Shown here: piece by piece, positions 28,127 through 37,372 of the stretch
How positions within the stretch are numbered: the first letter of the stretch is position 1
How the letters are laid out: each line of letters begins with the position of its first letter
Source of the DNA: Rhodanobacter glycinis
GTDB lineage: Bacteria > Pseudomonadota > Gammaproteobacteria > Xanthomonadales > Rhodanobacteraceae
Assembly: GCF_006438785.1 (NCBI RefSeq)
Contig: NZ_RCZB01000001.1
Location: forward strand, 507,912 to 571,911
DNA: 64,000 bases
Reading direction: 5' to 3'
Position numbers and translations under genes: made by a program
The notes under the pieces: model-generated
Databases searched by the model: none
What the model was told of the DNA's origin: nothing
What the model saw: only the letters and a program-made list of their open reading frames with translations

Positions 28127-28888
28127 ATGCCTCATTCAAATCGCACCCCCATCGACCTCGCCGTCATCGGCGGCAGCGGCCTGTACAACTTTCCGGGGCT
28201 GGAGAACACCGCGCGGCATGCGGTGGACACACCTTACGGAGCGGCATCCGGCGATGTCGTGCTCGGCGATTTCGCCGGCAAGCGGGTGGCCTTCCTGGCC
28301 CGCCATGGCGAGAGCCACACGCTGCCGCCTCACCGGGTCAACTACCGCGCGAACCTGTGGGCGCTGCACAGCCTCGGCGCACGCCGGGTGATCGGGGTCA
28401 ACGCGGTGGGCGGCATCCGTGGCGACATGGGGCCGCGGGTGATCGTGGTGCCGGACCAGCTGATCGACTACACCCATGGCCGCTACACCAGCTACTGCGA
28501 CGTCGAGGGTGCGGAGGTAAAGCACATCGACTTCAGCGAGCCCTATACCGAATCGCTGCGCCTGCAATTGCTGGCGGCGGCGCGCGCGGCGGGCATCGCG
28601 GTGATCGGCGGCGGTTGCTACGGCGCCACCCAGGGGCCGCGGCTGGAAACGCGCGCCGAGATCGCGCGAATGAAGCGCGACGGTTGCGATCTGGTCGGCA
28701 TGACCGGCATGCCCGAGGCGGCGCTGGCGCGCGAACTCGCGCTCGAATACGCCTGCCTGGCGCTGGTGGCGAACTTCGCCGCCGGCTGCGGCGACGAAGC
28801 CGAAATCAGCATCGAGGAGATCTTTGCGCATCTGGCGGCGGCCACCGCCGAGGTGCCACGCATCCTCGCGGCGATGCTGAAAAGTTGA
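28127..28888 (+). CDS. Purine nucleoside phosphorylase family, probable S-methyl-5'-thioinosine phosphorylase
   Basis: 253 residues. PNP/MTAP motifs include [13 protein letters not shown], the phosphate-binding [22 protein letters not shown], and [30 protein letters not shown]. It is of the MTAP type. The neighbourhood nagZ-hpt-phosphorylase resembles Pseudomonas, where the homologue next to nagZ cleaves methylthioinosine; that assignment here is by analogy. A TTG at 28115 is in frame, but ATG 28127 fits better. Confidence 0.85.
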   Translation: MPHSNRTPIDLAVIGGSGLYNFPGLENTARHAVDTPYGAASGDVVLGDFAGKRVAFLARHGESHTLPPHRVNYRANLWALHSLGARRVIGVNAVGGIRGDMGPRVIVVPDQLIDYTHGRYTSYCDVEGAEVKHIDFSEPYTESLRLQLLAAARAAGIAVIGGGCYGATQGPRLETRAEIARMKRDGCDLVGMTGMPEAALARELALEYACLALVANFAAGCGDEAEISIEEIFAHLAAATAEVPRILAAMLKS

Positions 28889-29045
28889 GCGAGGCATCCG
28901 GCCTGGGGTGACCCCAGGCATCTCTCGTATTGCGTTCAGCCTTCACATGTTGCTACTTTTCGCCAGCCAGGGCGGCGAACCGAGGGGGCAAGTGGTTCAG
29001 CGCGAGTACTGGCGCACCCAATCCATGGATACAGAGGTTCGCGCA

Positions 29046-29249
29046 ATGAGTTTCGGTACAGTCAAATGGTTCAACGACGCCAAGGGTTTCGGTTTCATCT
29101 CACCCGAGGACGGCGGGGCGGATGTTTTCGTTCATTTCTCGGCGATCACCAGCAAGGGCTTTCGCAGCCTGCAGGAAGGTCAGCGCGTGCAGTTCGAAGT
29201 GACCCAGGGCCCGAAGGGCGCCCAGGCTTCGGCAGTCGAAGCCGCCTGA
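29046..29249 (+). CDS. Cold-shock protein (CspA family)
   Basis: 67 residues, a single cold-shock domain with RNP1 KGFGFI and RNP2 VFVHF. It binds single-stranded RNA and DNA as an RNA chaperone. An in-frame ATG at 29025 would add seven residues, but [10 protein letters not shown] is the usual family start and AGAGG lies about 10 bp upstream. The 157-bp leader could hold a cold-responsive structure. A terminator follows. Confidence 0.95.
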   Translation: MSFGTVKWFNDAKGFGFISPEDGGADVFVHFSAITSKGFRSLQEGQRVQFEVTQGPKGAQASAVEAA

Positions 29250-29281
29250 TCCGTCAGACATACACTTGATGCAAAAATAGA

Positions 29282-29309
29282 ACCCCGCATCCGATGCGGG
29301 GTTTTTTTG
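29282..29309 (+). terminator. Rho-independent terminator after the cold-shock gene
   Basis: ACCCCGCAT (29282-29290) pairs with ATGCGGGGT (29294-29302), followed by seven T. It is 33 bp downstream of the cold-shock stop codon. Confidence 0.93.
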
Positions 29310-29330
29310 TTTTCGTGACCGGAGCATGCA

Positions 29331-30410
29331 ATGACTGATCGCAGGCGTTTCCTCAAGACCTCCCTGCTGGGAGCTTCCGCTTCGATGCTGGCCTGGGGCG
29401 GCAAGCTGGCCGCCGGACCGATAGACCGAAGCGGCAAGCTGGCCGCCGGACCGGCACCTCGAACGCCGACGACGGTGGCACGGGTGGTCTCCACCTGGGA
29501 CTTCGGCATCGCCGCGAATCAGGCCGCGTGGACCATTCTCGGCAAGGGTGGCCATGCGCTGGATGCAGTCGAGTTCGGCGTGCAGGTGCCGGAGTCCGAC
29601 CTGAAGAACCATAGCGTCGGCAGGGCCGGCTATCCCGATCGGGACGGCCACGTCAGCCTCGACGCCAGCATCATGGACGCCGATGGCAACTGCGGCGCGG
29701 TCGCCGCGCTGGAACACATCGCCCATCCGATCGCGGTGGCGCGGCGGGTGATGGAGCGCACACCACACGTGCTGCTGGTCGGCGAGGGTGCATTGCAGTT
29801 CGCGCTGGAGCAGGGCTTCAAGAAGGAGGAGCTGCTGACGCCGGAGTCCGAAAAGGCCTGGCACGAATGGCTGAAGACGGCGAAGTACAACCCGTCGATC
29901 AACAGCGAAGTGCACGACTACGGCAAGGGCGGCAGCACCGGCATGCCCGGCGGCGCGCACAACCACGACACCATCGGCATGCTGGCGATCGACGCGCAAG
30001 GGCGCCTGGCCGGCGCCTGCACCACCAGCGGCATGGCGTGGAAGATGCGTGGCCGCGTCGGCGACAGCCCGATCATCGGCGCCGGCCTGTACGTCGATGG
30101 CGAGGTCGGCGGTGCCACCTCCACCGGCGTGGGCGAGGAAGTGATCCGCAACGCTGGCAGCTTCCTCGTGGTCGAGCTGATGCGCCAGGGCCGCTCGCCG
30201 CACGAAGCCTGCAAGGAGGCGGTGATGCGCATCGTCAAGAAGCGCCGCGAAGCCTCCAAGACCATCCAGGTCGGCTTCCTCGCCATGAACCGCGCAGGCG
30301 AAGTCGGCGCCTATGCGATCCAGCACGGCTTCTCCTATGCCGTGTGCGATGCGAAGAAGCAGGACGACCTGATCCCGTCGCAAAGCGTCTACACCACGAG
30401 CTACTCGTGA
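29331..30410 (+). CDS. N4-(beta-N-acetylglucosaminyl)-L-asparaginase family (Ntn hydrolase), Tat-exported
   Basis: 359 residues. The N-terminus DRRRFLKTSLLGASASML fits a Tat signal (RRxFLK). The asparaginase_2 fold follows, with WDFGIAANQAAW and the autoprocessing site GGAHNHDTIGMLAID, where the Thr becomes the N-terminal nucleophile of the mature beta chain. It probably cleaves the GlcNAc-Asn bond of glycopeptides in the periplasm. A perfect 23-nt direct repeat (29398-29420 and 29431-29453) duplicates GKLAAGP within the linker. It overlaps cutC by four bases (GTGA). Confidence 0.9.
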   Translation: MTDRRRFLKTSLLGASASMLAWGGKLAAGPIDRSGKLAAGPAPRTPTTVARVVSTWDFGIAANQAAWTILGKGGHALDAVEFGVQVPESDLKNHSVGRAGYPDRDGHVSLDASIMDADGNCGAVAALEHIAHPIAVARRVMERTPHVLLVGEGALQFALEQGFKKEELLTPESEKAWHEWLKTAKYNPSINSEVHDYGKGGSTGMPGGAHNHDTIGMLAIDAQGRLAGACTTSGMAWKMRGRVGDSPIIGAGLYVDGEVGGATSTGVGEEVIRNAGSFLVVELMRQGRSPHEACKEAVMRIVKKRREASKTIQVGFLAMNRAGEVGAYAIQHGFSYAVCDAKKQDDLIPSQSVYTTSYS

Positions 30411-31141
30411 TCCTGGAAATCGCCGCCAACTCGGTCGCCTCCGCGCTGGCCGCCCAGGACGGCGGAGCGGGGCGGGTCGAACTGTGCACCGCGCTGGAAC
30501 TCGGCGGCCTCACGCCGTCGCATGCGCAGATCGCGCTGGCCCGCGAGCACCTGCACATCCCGCTGTACGTGCTGATCCGCCCGCGCGCGGGCGACTTCCT
30601 CTACAGCGATCTCGAATGCGAGACGATGCAGCGCGACATCGAAACCTGCGCGACGTTGGGCTGCGACGGTGTGGTGCTCGGCGTGCTCGACGCCGAGGGC
30701 AAGATCGACATGCCACGCTGCCGCGCACTGATCGCCGCCGCCGGCAACATGGGCGTCACCTTCCACCGCGCCTTCGACCTCACGCGTGATCCGTTGACTG
30801 CATTGAACGACCTGATCGAACTCGGTTGCGAACGCGTGCTGACGTCGGGAGCACAGGCCAGTGCGCTGGAAGGAGCGCCGTTGATTCGTCAGTTGGTCGA
30901 GCGCTCGGCCGGGCGTATCGTCGTGATGCCCGGCGCAGGAGTGGACGCCGGGAACATCGGCAAGTTGCACGAGATTACCGGCGCCAGCGAGTTCCATGCG
31001 TCGGCGAAACGGCGGCATCCGTCCGGCATGCAGTGGCAACCGGAGTTGCTGAAGGACATGCAGGGTGGGGAGTTGCGCAGCGATGTCGAGCGGATACGAG
31101 GCATTGTTGCGGCTTTGAATGCTGCAGCTGCTTCATCCTGA
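30407..31141 (+). CDS. cutC: Copper homeostasis protein CutC
   Basis: 244 residues starting with GTG that overlaps the previous stop. TIM-barrel family motifs include LEIAANSVASALAAQDGGAGRVELC, GGLTPS, VLIRPRAGDFLYSD and TFHRAFDLT. CutC is associated with copper tolerance, but its biochemical role is unsettled. The coupling to an asparaginase_2 gene is reminiscent of xanthomonad gene order. Confidence 0.92.
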   Translation: MILEIAANSVASALAAQDGGAGRVELCTALELGGLTPSHAQIALAREHLHIPLYVLIRPRAGDFLYSDLECETMQRDIETCATLGCDGVVLGVLDAEGKIDMPRCRALIAAAGNMGVTFHRAFDLTRDPLTALNDLIELGCERVLTSGAQASALEGAPLIRQLVERSAGRIVVMPGAGVDAGNIGKLHEITGASEFHASAKRRHPSGMQWQPELLKDMQGGELRSDVERIRGIVAALNAAAASS

Positions 31142-31268
31142 CTTGCGGCGAGACGCAAGGGAACTTGATCTTCCGAGACGCGCTGCAGGATTAGACTTCG
31201 TTTCGAAATGCACTCGGCATCAGGCCGCAGCGAACATCGACACACCCATCGACACAAAGGAGAGAGCC

Positions 31269-31673
31269 GTGAGCAAACAAATATTCATCAACCTCCCGGT
31301 CGCCGACCTGCCGAAGTCCATTGCCTTCTTCGAGGCACTCGGTTTTTCACGGAACCCGCAGATGGGGGATGACTCTGGTGCGTGCATCGTCGTCAGCGAC
31401 ACGATTTTCGTGATGCTGGCTACGCATGCCAGGTTTCGTGACTTCACGCCCAAGGCCATCTGCGACACGAGCAAGGCCGTCGAGGTTTTGCTCAACCTCC
31501 ATTGCGAGAGTCGCGACGAGGTGGATGGTCTCGTGGCCAAGGCGCTCGCCGCGGGCGGTACGACCTACGACAAGCCGGAAGATCTGGGCTTCATGTACTC
31601 GCACAGTTTTGTCGACCCGGACGGCCATGGCTGGGGCCTCTTCCACATGACCGCCACGCCGGCACAGGCCTGA
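31269..31673 (+). CDS. VOC (glyoxalase/bleomycin resistance fold) protein
   Basis: 134 residues. The two beta-alpha-beta-beta-beta modules begin with FINLPVADLPKSIAFFEALGF and end FVDPDGHGWGLFHM. It matches uncharacterised glyoxalase-like proteins; the substrate is unknown. The start is GTG at 31269 with AAGGAG seven bases ahead. It stands alone between cutC and fabV. Confidence 0.85.
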   Translation: MSKQIFINLPVADLPKSIAFFEALGFSRNPQMGDDSGACIVVSDTIFVMLATHARFRDFTPKAICDTSKAVEVLLNLHCESRDEVDGLVAKALAAGGTTYDKPEDLGFMYSHSFVDPDGHGWGLFHMTATPAQA

Positions 31674-31762
31674 GCCGTAGCGGCCACGGCTCCCTACGGC
31701 AGCGCATGGCCGCCCCGCTTGGTTACTATGGCGAATTGCCAAAATAGCAACGGGAGCCTCGA

Positions 31763-32965
31763 GTGATCATCAAGCCCAAAGTCCGCGGATTCATCTGCAT
31801 CACCGCCCACCCGGTCGGTTGCGAGCGCAACGTGCTCGACCAGATCAAGGTCACCCAGGCCGCGGGCCACGATGCCGCGAAAGGCCCGAAGCGCGTGCTG
31901 GTGATCGGCGCGTCCACCGGCTACGGCCTGGCCTCGCGCATCACCGCCGCGTTCGGCTACGGCGCGGCCACGCTCGGCGTGTTCTTCGAGAAACCCAGCA
32001 GCCACGAGAAAACCGGCACCGCCGGCTGGTACAACTCCGCCGCGTTCGACAAGGCGGCCAAGCAGGCCGGCCTGTACAGCAAGTCGATCAACGGCGACGC
32101 GTTCGCCAACGAAACCCGCGCGCGCGCGATCGAGATCATCAAGAACGAAATGGGCGGCCCGATCGACCTGGTGGTCTATTCGCTGGCCTCGCCCGTGCGC
32201 AAGCTGCCGGACACCGGCGAAGTGGTGCGCTCGGCGCTCAAGACCATCGGCGCGCCGTTCCACAACACCTCGGTCGACACCAACAAGGACACCGTGATCG
32301 AGGCCACCATCGAGCCGGCCACCGAGCAGGAAATCAAGGACACCGTCACTGTGATGGGCGGCGAGGACTGGGCGCTGTGGATCGACGCGCTGAGCTCCGC
32401 CGGCGTGCTGGCCGAGCACGCCAAGACCGTCGCCTACAGCTACATCGGCACCGAGATCACCTGGCCGATGTACTGGCACGGCACGCTGGGCCAGGCCAAG
32501 CAGCACCTGGACAACACCGCCAAGCAACTGCGCAGCCGCCACCCCGGCCTCGAAGCGTATGTGGGCGTGATGAAGTCCGTCGTCACCCAGGCCAGCGCCG
32601 CCATCCCGGTGATCCCGCTGTACGTCTCCATCGCCTTCAAGATCATGAAGGAGAAGGGCATCCACGAAAACCCGATCGAACAGGCCAACCGCCTGTTCCA
32701 CGACCGCCTCTACCGTGCTGATGGTGCGGCCGCACCCACCGACGACGAAGGCCGCCTGCGCCTGGACGACTGGGAACTGCGCGACGATGTGCAGATTCCC
32801 TGCAAGACGATCTGGCCCACCGTCACCACCGAAAACCTCAAGCAGATCACCGACTACGCCGGTTACAAGCACGAGTTTTTGAAGTTGTTCGGGTTTGATC
32901 GGGCGGATGTGGATTACGAGCAGGACGTCGAGGCGGATCGGCGGTTTGATTGTTTGGAGGGGTGA
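31763..32965 (+). CDS. fabV: Trans-2-enoyl-CoA/ACP reductase FabV
   Basis: 400 residues, full length, starting with GTG preceded by CGGGAG. Signatures are [33 protein letters not shown] and the active-site region [22 protein letters not shown], which contains the Tyr-x8-Lys pair typical of FabV. It performs the last step of fatty-acid elongation with NADH. FabV enzymes are naturally triclosan-resistant. Core-like sequence ends here. Confidence 0.95.
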   Translation: MIIKPKVRGFICITAHPVGCERNVLDQIKVTQAAGHDAAKGPKRVLVIGASTGYGLASRITAAFGYGAATLGVFFEKPSSHEKTGTAGWYNSAAFDKAAKQAGLYSKSINGDAFANETRARAIEIIKNEMGGPIDLVVYSLASPVRKLPDTGEVVRSALKTIGAPFHNTSVDTNKDTVIEATIEPATEQEIKDTVTVMGGEDWALWIDALSSAGVLAEHAKTVAYSYIGTEITWPMYWHGTLGQAKQHLDNTAKQLRSRHPGLEAYVGVMKSVVTQASAAIPVIPLYVSIAFKIMKEKGIHENPIEQANRLFHDRLYRADGAAAPTDDEGRLRLDDWELRDDVQIPCKTIWPTVTTENLKQITDYAGYKHEFLKLFGFDRADVDYEQDVEADRRFDCLEG

Positions 32966-33081
32966 GGTGGTAGGAAGCTACTGAAGTTCAGGGACTTCAG
33001 TAGTTTCTTGGAATAGTCGTAGAAAGTGCACTCTGGCGCGGGTGTTGCCGTTATTTCAAAGCAGCCTTAGGCGACAAATTC

Positions 33082-34932
33082 ATGTCAGGAATCAATCTCG
33101 AGCGTTTCATCTCTGCACATTACAAAGCAGGTGTTGGTCCGCGTGATGTCCTGCGCGAGGCACTTACAAATGCAATTCATGCGGGGGCCGAAGGCATTAC
33201 CGTCGACCTCCAGTTTTACGACGCCCAGGCAGACTTACTTGGCGGAGAAGAACGCCCTTTCTTGCAAGCAATAGAAGTCATTGATGATGGAGAAGGATTC
33301 ACTGCAGAGAATCTAGAAGCTTTTGATGAGGTTTGCACGCCGCATAAAAGCCTTACAGGCGGCAAGGGCGTTGGTCGATTGGCATTTCTAAAATTCGCAA
33401 CGAATATTGAAATTAAAAGTCATACAGGCAGTGAATTTGTGGAGTTTAAGTACGACACAAATTTTTCTGCTAAGGATATTAAATCGACACCTAGTAACGA
33501 CTCGAAAGGAACATCGGTTCTAATCTCGGAGCCTGTAAGGCAGGTCAACACTCACGTTCGCCCCCTAATAGAATCTGTATGCGACGATCTACGTCTATTA
33601 CTTTTTTTCAAAGAGAAACATGGGCAACATATCGTTATTACTTTTACGCACAACTCTAAACAATCATTTTCTTCCCATTTTCAATATAGGTCATCAGAAA
33701 TTTCACCGCTGCATGAAGGTAGCTTTATTGTTAATGGAGAAAAATTTGAATCCCATCTTTTCCGTGACGAAGGAGAAAAAGGCGTTACAGCTATTTTGTG
33801 CGCGGACAATGTAGGAATTGAAGACTGCTTCATCAGCAAAAGATTTGACGTCTGCCGCCACCTGGTATTTGTTACCTCGGAGTATCTTGATGGTCGGGCT
33901 AATATTGAACGACAGAAGCTGGAGATTCCTAGATTGGAATCAGACACTGATGCATTTTCGAAGGTAAGCCGCGAAGATCTTTTTCCTGCTTTAAAAAAGC
34001 ATTGCCTTGATCTCATAAATGAGAAATCATCTGGCGATATAGATGATTATCGCGCCGCCAATGTGCGAAAGTTAAGGACTTACTACCCTTACATAGATGC
34101 GTCTTCGCTTGACGGTGCAGCTGGAATGCTGGATGCCGAGGAAATTGTAAGGCAATATCGAGTTCAAAAAGCGAAGAACGAGGATGATGTTGTCGAATGC
34201 CTCGAAAGTGGGCGGGCAGTAGCGTTTGACGATCTGTCGCACTTGGCACAAGAGGATCTTGCTCGTTATATCGTTCACCGAGCGCTTGTGCTTGACTCAC
34301 TCTCAAAACTCCCTGGAGATGCAATTGAAGATCAAGTTCACAAGGCTATTTTGCCAAAAAGATCAGACGGAGATGACATCCGAGAGAATAACGTCTGGCT
34401 TGTAGACGACAAATTCCTCTCTTACTCCAGCATCCATAGCGACGACTTTCTATCTAATGTTATTTCTAAAGTTAATTCAGAATACGACGAAAAACAGCAA
34501 CGCAGACCGGATATTGCCGCCTTCTTCTCACGAAACGACAAAGATGAACCGAACAAATTAGTGATAATTGAATTCAAAAAGCCAAGCGCAGATGTTTTTG
34601 ATAATGCAAAAGCACTTTCTCAATGCAGATATTATGCAAGTGAAATTGTTGAGCGTGCAAAGAGCATTCTTGAGGTTTTTGCGTTCGCGGTTACTGAGAT
34701 AGACAATGCATTCTACCGAGAACTTAAACAAACAAATTTCAGAGATGTGTTCTCAATAGGCGAACGGATTCTGTACCAAGATTTCAAAATTGGCTTAGAT
34801 GATTCCGTTTCACTACATCAATATGTGATGCCGGCGTCATCTCTCATACGTGATGCTCGTGCTCGCAATAAGGTTTTCGAGCAAGTTCTACAGCTTCAAA
34901 TTGGCGCGGAGCTCAAGGAAAACTTCGCTTGA
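33082..34932 (+). CDS. GHKL ATPase fused to PD-(D/E)XK-type nuclease, candidate defence protein
   Basis: 616 residues. The N-terminal Bergerat ATPase fold shows the N box EALTN (26-30), G1 box DDGEGF (68-73), G2 box GGKGVGR (93-99) and GTSVLI (143-148), as in MORC/Hsp90-like ATPases. After a middle region (about 150-440), the C-terminus has RPD (475-477), 20 residues later IEFKK (496-500), and SQCRYYASEI. This is the pattern P-D...E-x-K of PD-(D/E)XK nucleases. Codon use is visibly AT-rich against all neighbours, so it was probably acquired. It is followed by a SEFIR/TIR gene in the same direction. The specific system is not recognised. Confidence 0.8.
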   Translation: MSGINLERFISAHYKAGVGPRDVLREALTNAIHAGAEGITVDLQFYDAQADLLGGEERPFLQAIEVIDDGEGFTAENLEAFDEVCTPHKSLTGGKGVGRLAFLKFATNIEIKSHTGSEFVEFKYDTNFSAKDIKSTPSNDSKGTSVLISEPVRQVNTHVRPLIESVCDDLRLLLFFKEKHGQHIVITFTHNSKQSFSSHFQYRSSEISPLHEGSFIVNGEKFESHLFRDEGEKGVTAILCADNVGIEDCFISKRFDVCRHLVFVTSEYLDGRANIERQKLEIPRLESDTDAFSKVSREDLFPALKKHCLDLINEKSSGDIDDYRAANVRKLRTYYPYIDASSLDGAAGMLDAEEIVRQYRVQKAKNEDDVVECLESGRAVAFDDLSHLAQEDLARYIVHRALVLDSLSKLPGDAIEDQVHKAILPKRSDGDDIRENNVWLVDDKFLSYSSIHSDDFLSNVISKVNSEYDEKQQRRPDIAAFFSRNDKDEPNKLVIIEFKKPSADVFDNAKALSQCRYYASEIVERAKSILEVFAFAVTEIDNAFYRELKQTNFRDVFSIGERILYQDFKIGLDDSVSLHQYVMPASSLIRDARARNKVFEQVLQLQIGAELKENFA

Positions 34933-35023
34933 CTATTCGTTCAAGCCGATGCGAGAACCCGGGCCACAATAACCTGACCCGATCTTGCTCACGCATCCAA
35001 AACCGAGGCCCTCGGGGAAACAA

Positions 35024-36457
35024 TTGAAACCACGAGTTTTCATCTCTTACAGTTGGTCGTCTCCGGGGCACCAAGCGCGTATACGCCAGTGGGCTGAGCA
35101 GATGGTGAGCGACGGTGTGGACGTTGTCCTGGATGTCTGGGATCTCAGAGAAGGAGACGATAAGTACGCCTTCATGGAGAAGATGGTCACAGATGTGTCT
35201 GTGACCCACGTGCTCGTCTTCTCTGATTCGGAATACGCCACCAAGGCGGACGCACGCAAGGCGGGTGTTGGCACTGAGTCGCAGATCATCTCGCGTGAGG
35301 TGTACTCAAAGGTCCAACAATCCAAGTTCATCCCGATTGTCTGTGAATTCGACGAATCCGGCGAGCCCGTCCTTCCCGCCTTTCTTAAGTCACGAATTTG
35401 GATCGACTTCTCCAGTCCTGAAGCTGCGAACGACAATTGGGAACAGCTCATCCGAGTCCTCTATGGGAAGCCGGCACACGAGAAGCCTAGTCTGGGAAAT
35501 GCTCCCTCCTACGTCACAACGGATGTCACCGCGCCCGCCAGCCCTGCCGCGACGAAGTTTGCCGCGCTTAAGCAAGCCATTTTTCAGCAGAAGAGAGGGT
35601 TGAAGTCCTACCGACAGGACTTTCTCGACGCGTGCTGCGATTACGCGGATGCTCTGCGCATCCGCGAGCGCCCCGACGTTACAAACATAGGTCAGCGCGT
35701 TCTAGAGGATTGCGGCAAGCTCAAGCTAGTGCGCGACCAGATTGTGGATTGGGTCTTGCTCGAATCCGAAGCCAATCCTTCGGAAGAATTTGGCGAGGCG
35801 CTAGTCTCGGTACTGGAGAGGTTGCTCGAACTTAAATCGCGGCCTACGGAAGTCAATTCTTGGAACGATGTGTGGTTCGAGGCGCACCGGGTATTCGTCT
35901 ACGAGACCTTCCTCTACATCGTAGCCGCACTTTTAAAGACCGACTCGTTTGGCGCACTCCACCTTATTCTTACTAGTCACTATCTTGTACCCGAGACGGA
36001 GGCCTCTGGGAGAAACCGCTTCGACACGTTCGATGCGTTCTACGGATACTCCGACACGCTCCAGATTCTCGCGCCTGAGGGAAAGAAACTCCATTCGCCC
36101 GCGGCGGAGCTTATCAAGCGGCAGGCAGATCGCACGGATCTCCCGTTTGCTGCCGTAATGCAAGCAGAATTGCTTGTGTTGATGATGGCGTTCACCACCG
36201 ATGGCTGTCGGTGGTTTCCGCAAACACTGCATTATTCGTCACGTGCTGGGGCCTTCCCATTCTTCGTGAGAGCGGCGCGGCATCGCGACTTTCAGAAGCT
36301 CGCGAAGATAACGGGGATCGGCACGGGAGATGAATTGCGTGTGGCAGTAAAGTTAGGGCATGAGAGGCTTGAAGTGGAACGATGGCATAACTTCTGGATG
36401 AGTGACCGATCGTTCTGGAGCAGCATGAATATGGATGCTTTGGATACTCTGGCGTGA
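35024..36457 (+). CDS. SEFIR/TIR-domain protein, candidate defence effector
   Basis: About 477 residues. The domain begins at once with RVFISYSW and continues with VDVVLDVWDLREGDD, AFMEKMVTD, VLVFSDSEYATKADARK and GVGTESQIIS (to about residue 160), the SEFIR/TIR_2 pattern. The remaining ~300 residues are helical and not recognised. Bacterial TIR-type domains often cleave NAD+ or make signalling nucleotides; this one is unproven. There is no ATG near the domain. TTG at 35024 has GGGGA eight bases ahead; TTG at 34985 is the alternative. Base composition lies between the AT-rich upstream gene and the core. It starts 91 bp after the ATPase gene. Confidence 0.78.
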   Translation: MKPRVFISYSWSSPGHQARIRQWAEQMVSDGVDVVLDVWDLREGDDKYAFMEKMVTDVSVTHVLVFSDSEYATKADARKAGVGTESQIISREVYSKVQQSKFIPIVCEFDESGEPVLPAFLKSRIWIDFSSPEAANDNWEQLIRVLYGKPAHEKPSLGNAPSYVTTDVTAPASPAATKFAALKQAIFQQKRGLKSYRQDFLDACCDYADALRIRERPDVTNIGQRVLEDCGKLKLVRDQIVDWVLLESEANPSEEFGEALVSVLERLLELKSRPTEVNSWNDVWFEAHRVFVYETFLYIVAALLKTDSFGALHLILTSHYLVPETEASGRNRFDTFDAFYGYSDTLQILAPEGKKLHSPAAELIKRQADRTDLPFAAVMQAELLVLMMAFTTDGCRWFPQTLHYSSRAGAFPFFVRAARHRDFQKLAKITGIGTGDELRVAVKLGHERLEVERWHNFWMSDRSFWSSMNMDALDTLA

Positions 36458-36645
36458 GTTAATAACGGCACGCGGCGAAGGACGTTTCGTGGATGCCTAT
36501 GCTGATGGCTGTGGGCGATCACAACTATCGGGGCCAGGTTCACATACAACCGTTTGAACCGTCGCGAGGACGTCCGCCGGCATGGCCGCGGATTCCGGCG
36601 TCATGCGGTAATCCCCCCCACTTTTAACTGACAGCAAAAGTGGAG

Positions 36646-37032
36646 CTAAGCGGCGAGTGCCAATTTCTGCATCGGCGTGATGCCACCGAGTGCCATGTTC
36701 GGGCGCTCGTGGTTGTAAGTCCATAGCCAACGGGTGGCGATGTCCTGCACCTGCTCGATCGAGTCGAACAGGGTTCGTGCAAGCCAGGCGTAACGCACGG
36801 TTCGGTTGTAGCGCTCGACATAGGCGTTCTGCTGCGGCTTACCTGGCTGGATATGTTCGATCCGGATGCCCTGTTGCTCCGCCCACGTCAGCAGCGTGCC
36901 ACTGATGTATTCCGGACCGTTGTCGCAGCGGGTCGTTTGTGGTTTGCCACGCCACTCGATGATCTGCTCCAACGCCCGGATCACGCGGACCGAGGGCAGC
37001 GACAGATCGGTCGAATCCGCCGCCAGGAGCGG
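36646..37032 (-). mobile_element. IS3-family transposase fragment (OrfB C-terminus)
   Basis: The minus-strand frame reads LSLPSVRVIRALEQIIEWRGKP, then RCDNGPEY (second D of the DDE triad), QNAYVERYN (the E) and a WTYNHERPNMALGG end. The catalytic N-terminal half with the first D, and OrfA, are absent, so it is a dead remnant. A hairpin-like CCACTTTT...AAAAGTGG at 36619-36644 sits at the expected right end of the element. It borders the defence-like cassette. Confidence 0.85.
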
Positions 37033-37372
37033 ACGGTCAACGCTGGAGTTGAGCGGCGGCGAAGCCGGCCGCTACAGTAACCTAGGACTCTAACCGTACC
37101 GCTAACTGAAGGCGGGAGCGTCGGATTAGCTGGCGACCGGTAGGCGCTGTTGAATACCTAGATCGAAACGACTGCATCGAGCGAATTGAGGCGCAGCGTC
37201 GGCAGCGCCAGGAACAAGGAGAGGCCGTCGTGAGATCGCTGTAAACAGAGGCATTTGCCGAGAACCTGTGCGGCTCCGTTCGCATCACTCTTTGCCAAAA
37301 ATGCGCATAACAGCGCATCATAGAAATCTACATTTCCCTCAAACGTCGCTCGCCTTGCAGGTAGTATCGTCG

